A stretch of DNA of 6,176 nucleotides from Bacillota bacterium (lineage in GTDB: Bacteria > Bacillota > Clostridia > Lachnospirales > Cellulosilyticaceae), in the NCBI GenBank assembly GCA_023415525.1, contig JAEZKI010000411.1:1-6176 (forward strand), given 5' to 3'. The translations under genes and the position numbers were made by a program. Positions 5,705 to 6,176 of the stretch are shown here, one piece after another. How positions within the stretch are numbered: the stretch's first letter is position 1; each line of letters opens with the position of its first letter. The notes below the pieces were generated by a model that saw only the letters and a list, made by a program, of their open reading frames with translations, was not told the origin of the DNA and did no database searches.

Positions 5705-5731
5705 GAAATATTTACAATAATAATGTAATAT
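5703..5731 (+). promoter_or_regulatory. Promoter of the C-terminal gene in the window
   Basis: TTGAAA (5703-5708) and TAATAT (5726-5731) are separated by exactly 17 bases, a good sigma-A promoter. Transcription would start near 5738, about 37 bases before the ATG at 5775. It lies between the sppA terminator and the next gene, so that gene is a separate transcription unit. Confidence 0.75.
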
Positions 5732-5774
5732 AAAAGAGGTGGCTAAATCAAAAAGTAGGAGGATAAAAAAAGCT

Positions 5775-6176
5775 ATGCTTTGGAACATAAAGGATAAAGC
5801 CAAAAGCTATAATATCATTATTATCCCGGAAAAAGGCGGCAAGCCCAAATACTTGAATTTAACACGTATTTTACTTAGAACAGGAATAAGCATAACAGGA
5901 GTAATTATTGCAATAGTAGTGGCATATAATTGTTATTCAGCTTATTATAACAAGCAATTATTAATTAGAATGAGAGCTGCAGAAGAGGCTGTAGGTAAGG
6001 ATATCACTCTTCTAGATGAAGCTAAACAATATATTCGAGCCTTAGAAAAAGATAACAAACAAAAAGATCAAACGATTGAGAGTTATCGTGCTTATGAAGA
6101 GGGCATTAAAGAGCGCATGAGTAAGATTGATGAATTAGAAAAAGCCATTGATGAGCGCTTAAAAAAGAGTGAACTC
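5775..6176 (+). CDS. Membrane-anchored coiled-coil protein, probable M23 peptidase, 3' end cut by window
   Basis: Only the first 134 residues are present and the frame is open to the edge. They show a short cytoplasmic start (MLWNIKDKAKSYNIIIIPEK), one membrane segment near 32-54, and from about 60 on a charged helix rich in Glu, Lys and Asp with heptad-like spacing, predicted to be a coiled coil outside the cell. The start with an IIIIP-type motif, then an anchor and a coiled coil, is how many clostridial M23 (LytM-type) peptidoglycan endopeptidases begin. The catalytic domain would lie past the window, so this is inference; a DivIC-like or other envelope protein is possible. AGGAGG at 5757-5762 lies 12 bases before the ATG, a rather long gap. 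An in-frame GTG at 5739 would add 12 residues but would sit right at the predicted transcription start. Confidence 0.75.
   Translation, partial: MLWNIKDKAKSYNIIIIPEKGGKPKYLNLTRILLRTGISITGVIIAIVVAYNCYSAYYNKQLLIRMRAAEEAVGKDITLLDEAKQYIRALEKDNKQKDQTIESYRAYEEGIKERMSKIDELEKAIDERLKKSEL

Noticed and set aside
1..6176. A new defence or mobile system next to the CRISPR array
   Set aside because: All genes right of the array are housekeeping or regulatory types. There are no transposases, integrases, toxins, nucleases, attachment sites or terminal inverted repeats.

Overview
The window looks like a piece of chromosome from an anaerobic, probably spore-forming Clostridia species (Firmicutes). The DNA is AT-rich. 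The gene set includes a YtvI-type sporulation membrane protein, an oxygen-sensitive two-subunit class I fumarase, SppA, and a clostridial DUF134-NifX fusion. The species cannot be named from sequence alone.

Layout. Positions 1-574 hold the leader-distal part of a type I-C CRISPR array with nine repeats and eight complete spacers. It enters from the left edge, and no cas gene is in view. Positions 575-777 are non-coding and contain the likely terminator of the next gene. Positions 778-1551 (minus strand) encode a DUF134 helix-turn-helix protein fused to a NifX/NifB-like cofactor-binding domain with a His/Cys-rich tail. Its promoter is nearly consensus. An internal ATG with its own strong ribosome binding site sits exactly at the domain junction.

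Positions 1552-2043 contain no gene but are densely organised. They hold the minus-strand promoter with candidate operator repeats, then a plus-strand extended -10 promoter preceded by three AGTAC repeats. After that comes a roughly 225-nt region that folds into a long rod with two C-rich bulges and ends in a strong intrinsic terminator. I read it as a small non-coding RNA and could not assign it to a family.

Positions 2044-5591 form a compact four-gene operon: ytvI-like gene, fumarase alpha, fumarase beta, sppA. It is closed by a clear terminator at 5601-5659. After a new promoter, a membrane-anchored coiled-coil protein begins at 5775 and runs off the right edge; it is probably an M23-type cell-wall peptidase.

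How the parts may connect. The fumarase subunits form one enzyme for the fumarate/malate step. SppA and YtvI are membrane proteins whose link to it is unclear. The most notable possibility is that the predicted RNA exposes the same 9-mer (TCCCCTAAA) in both bulges, while all four operon genes use AGGGG-type ribosome binding sites complementary to its core. No new defence system beyond the CRISPR array is visible.
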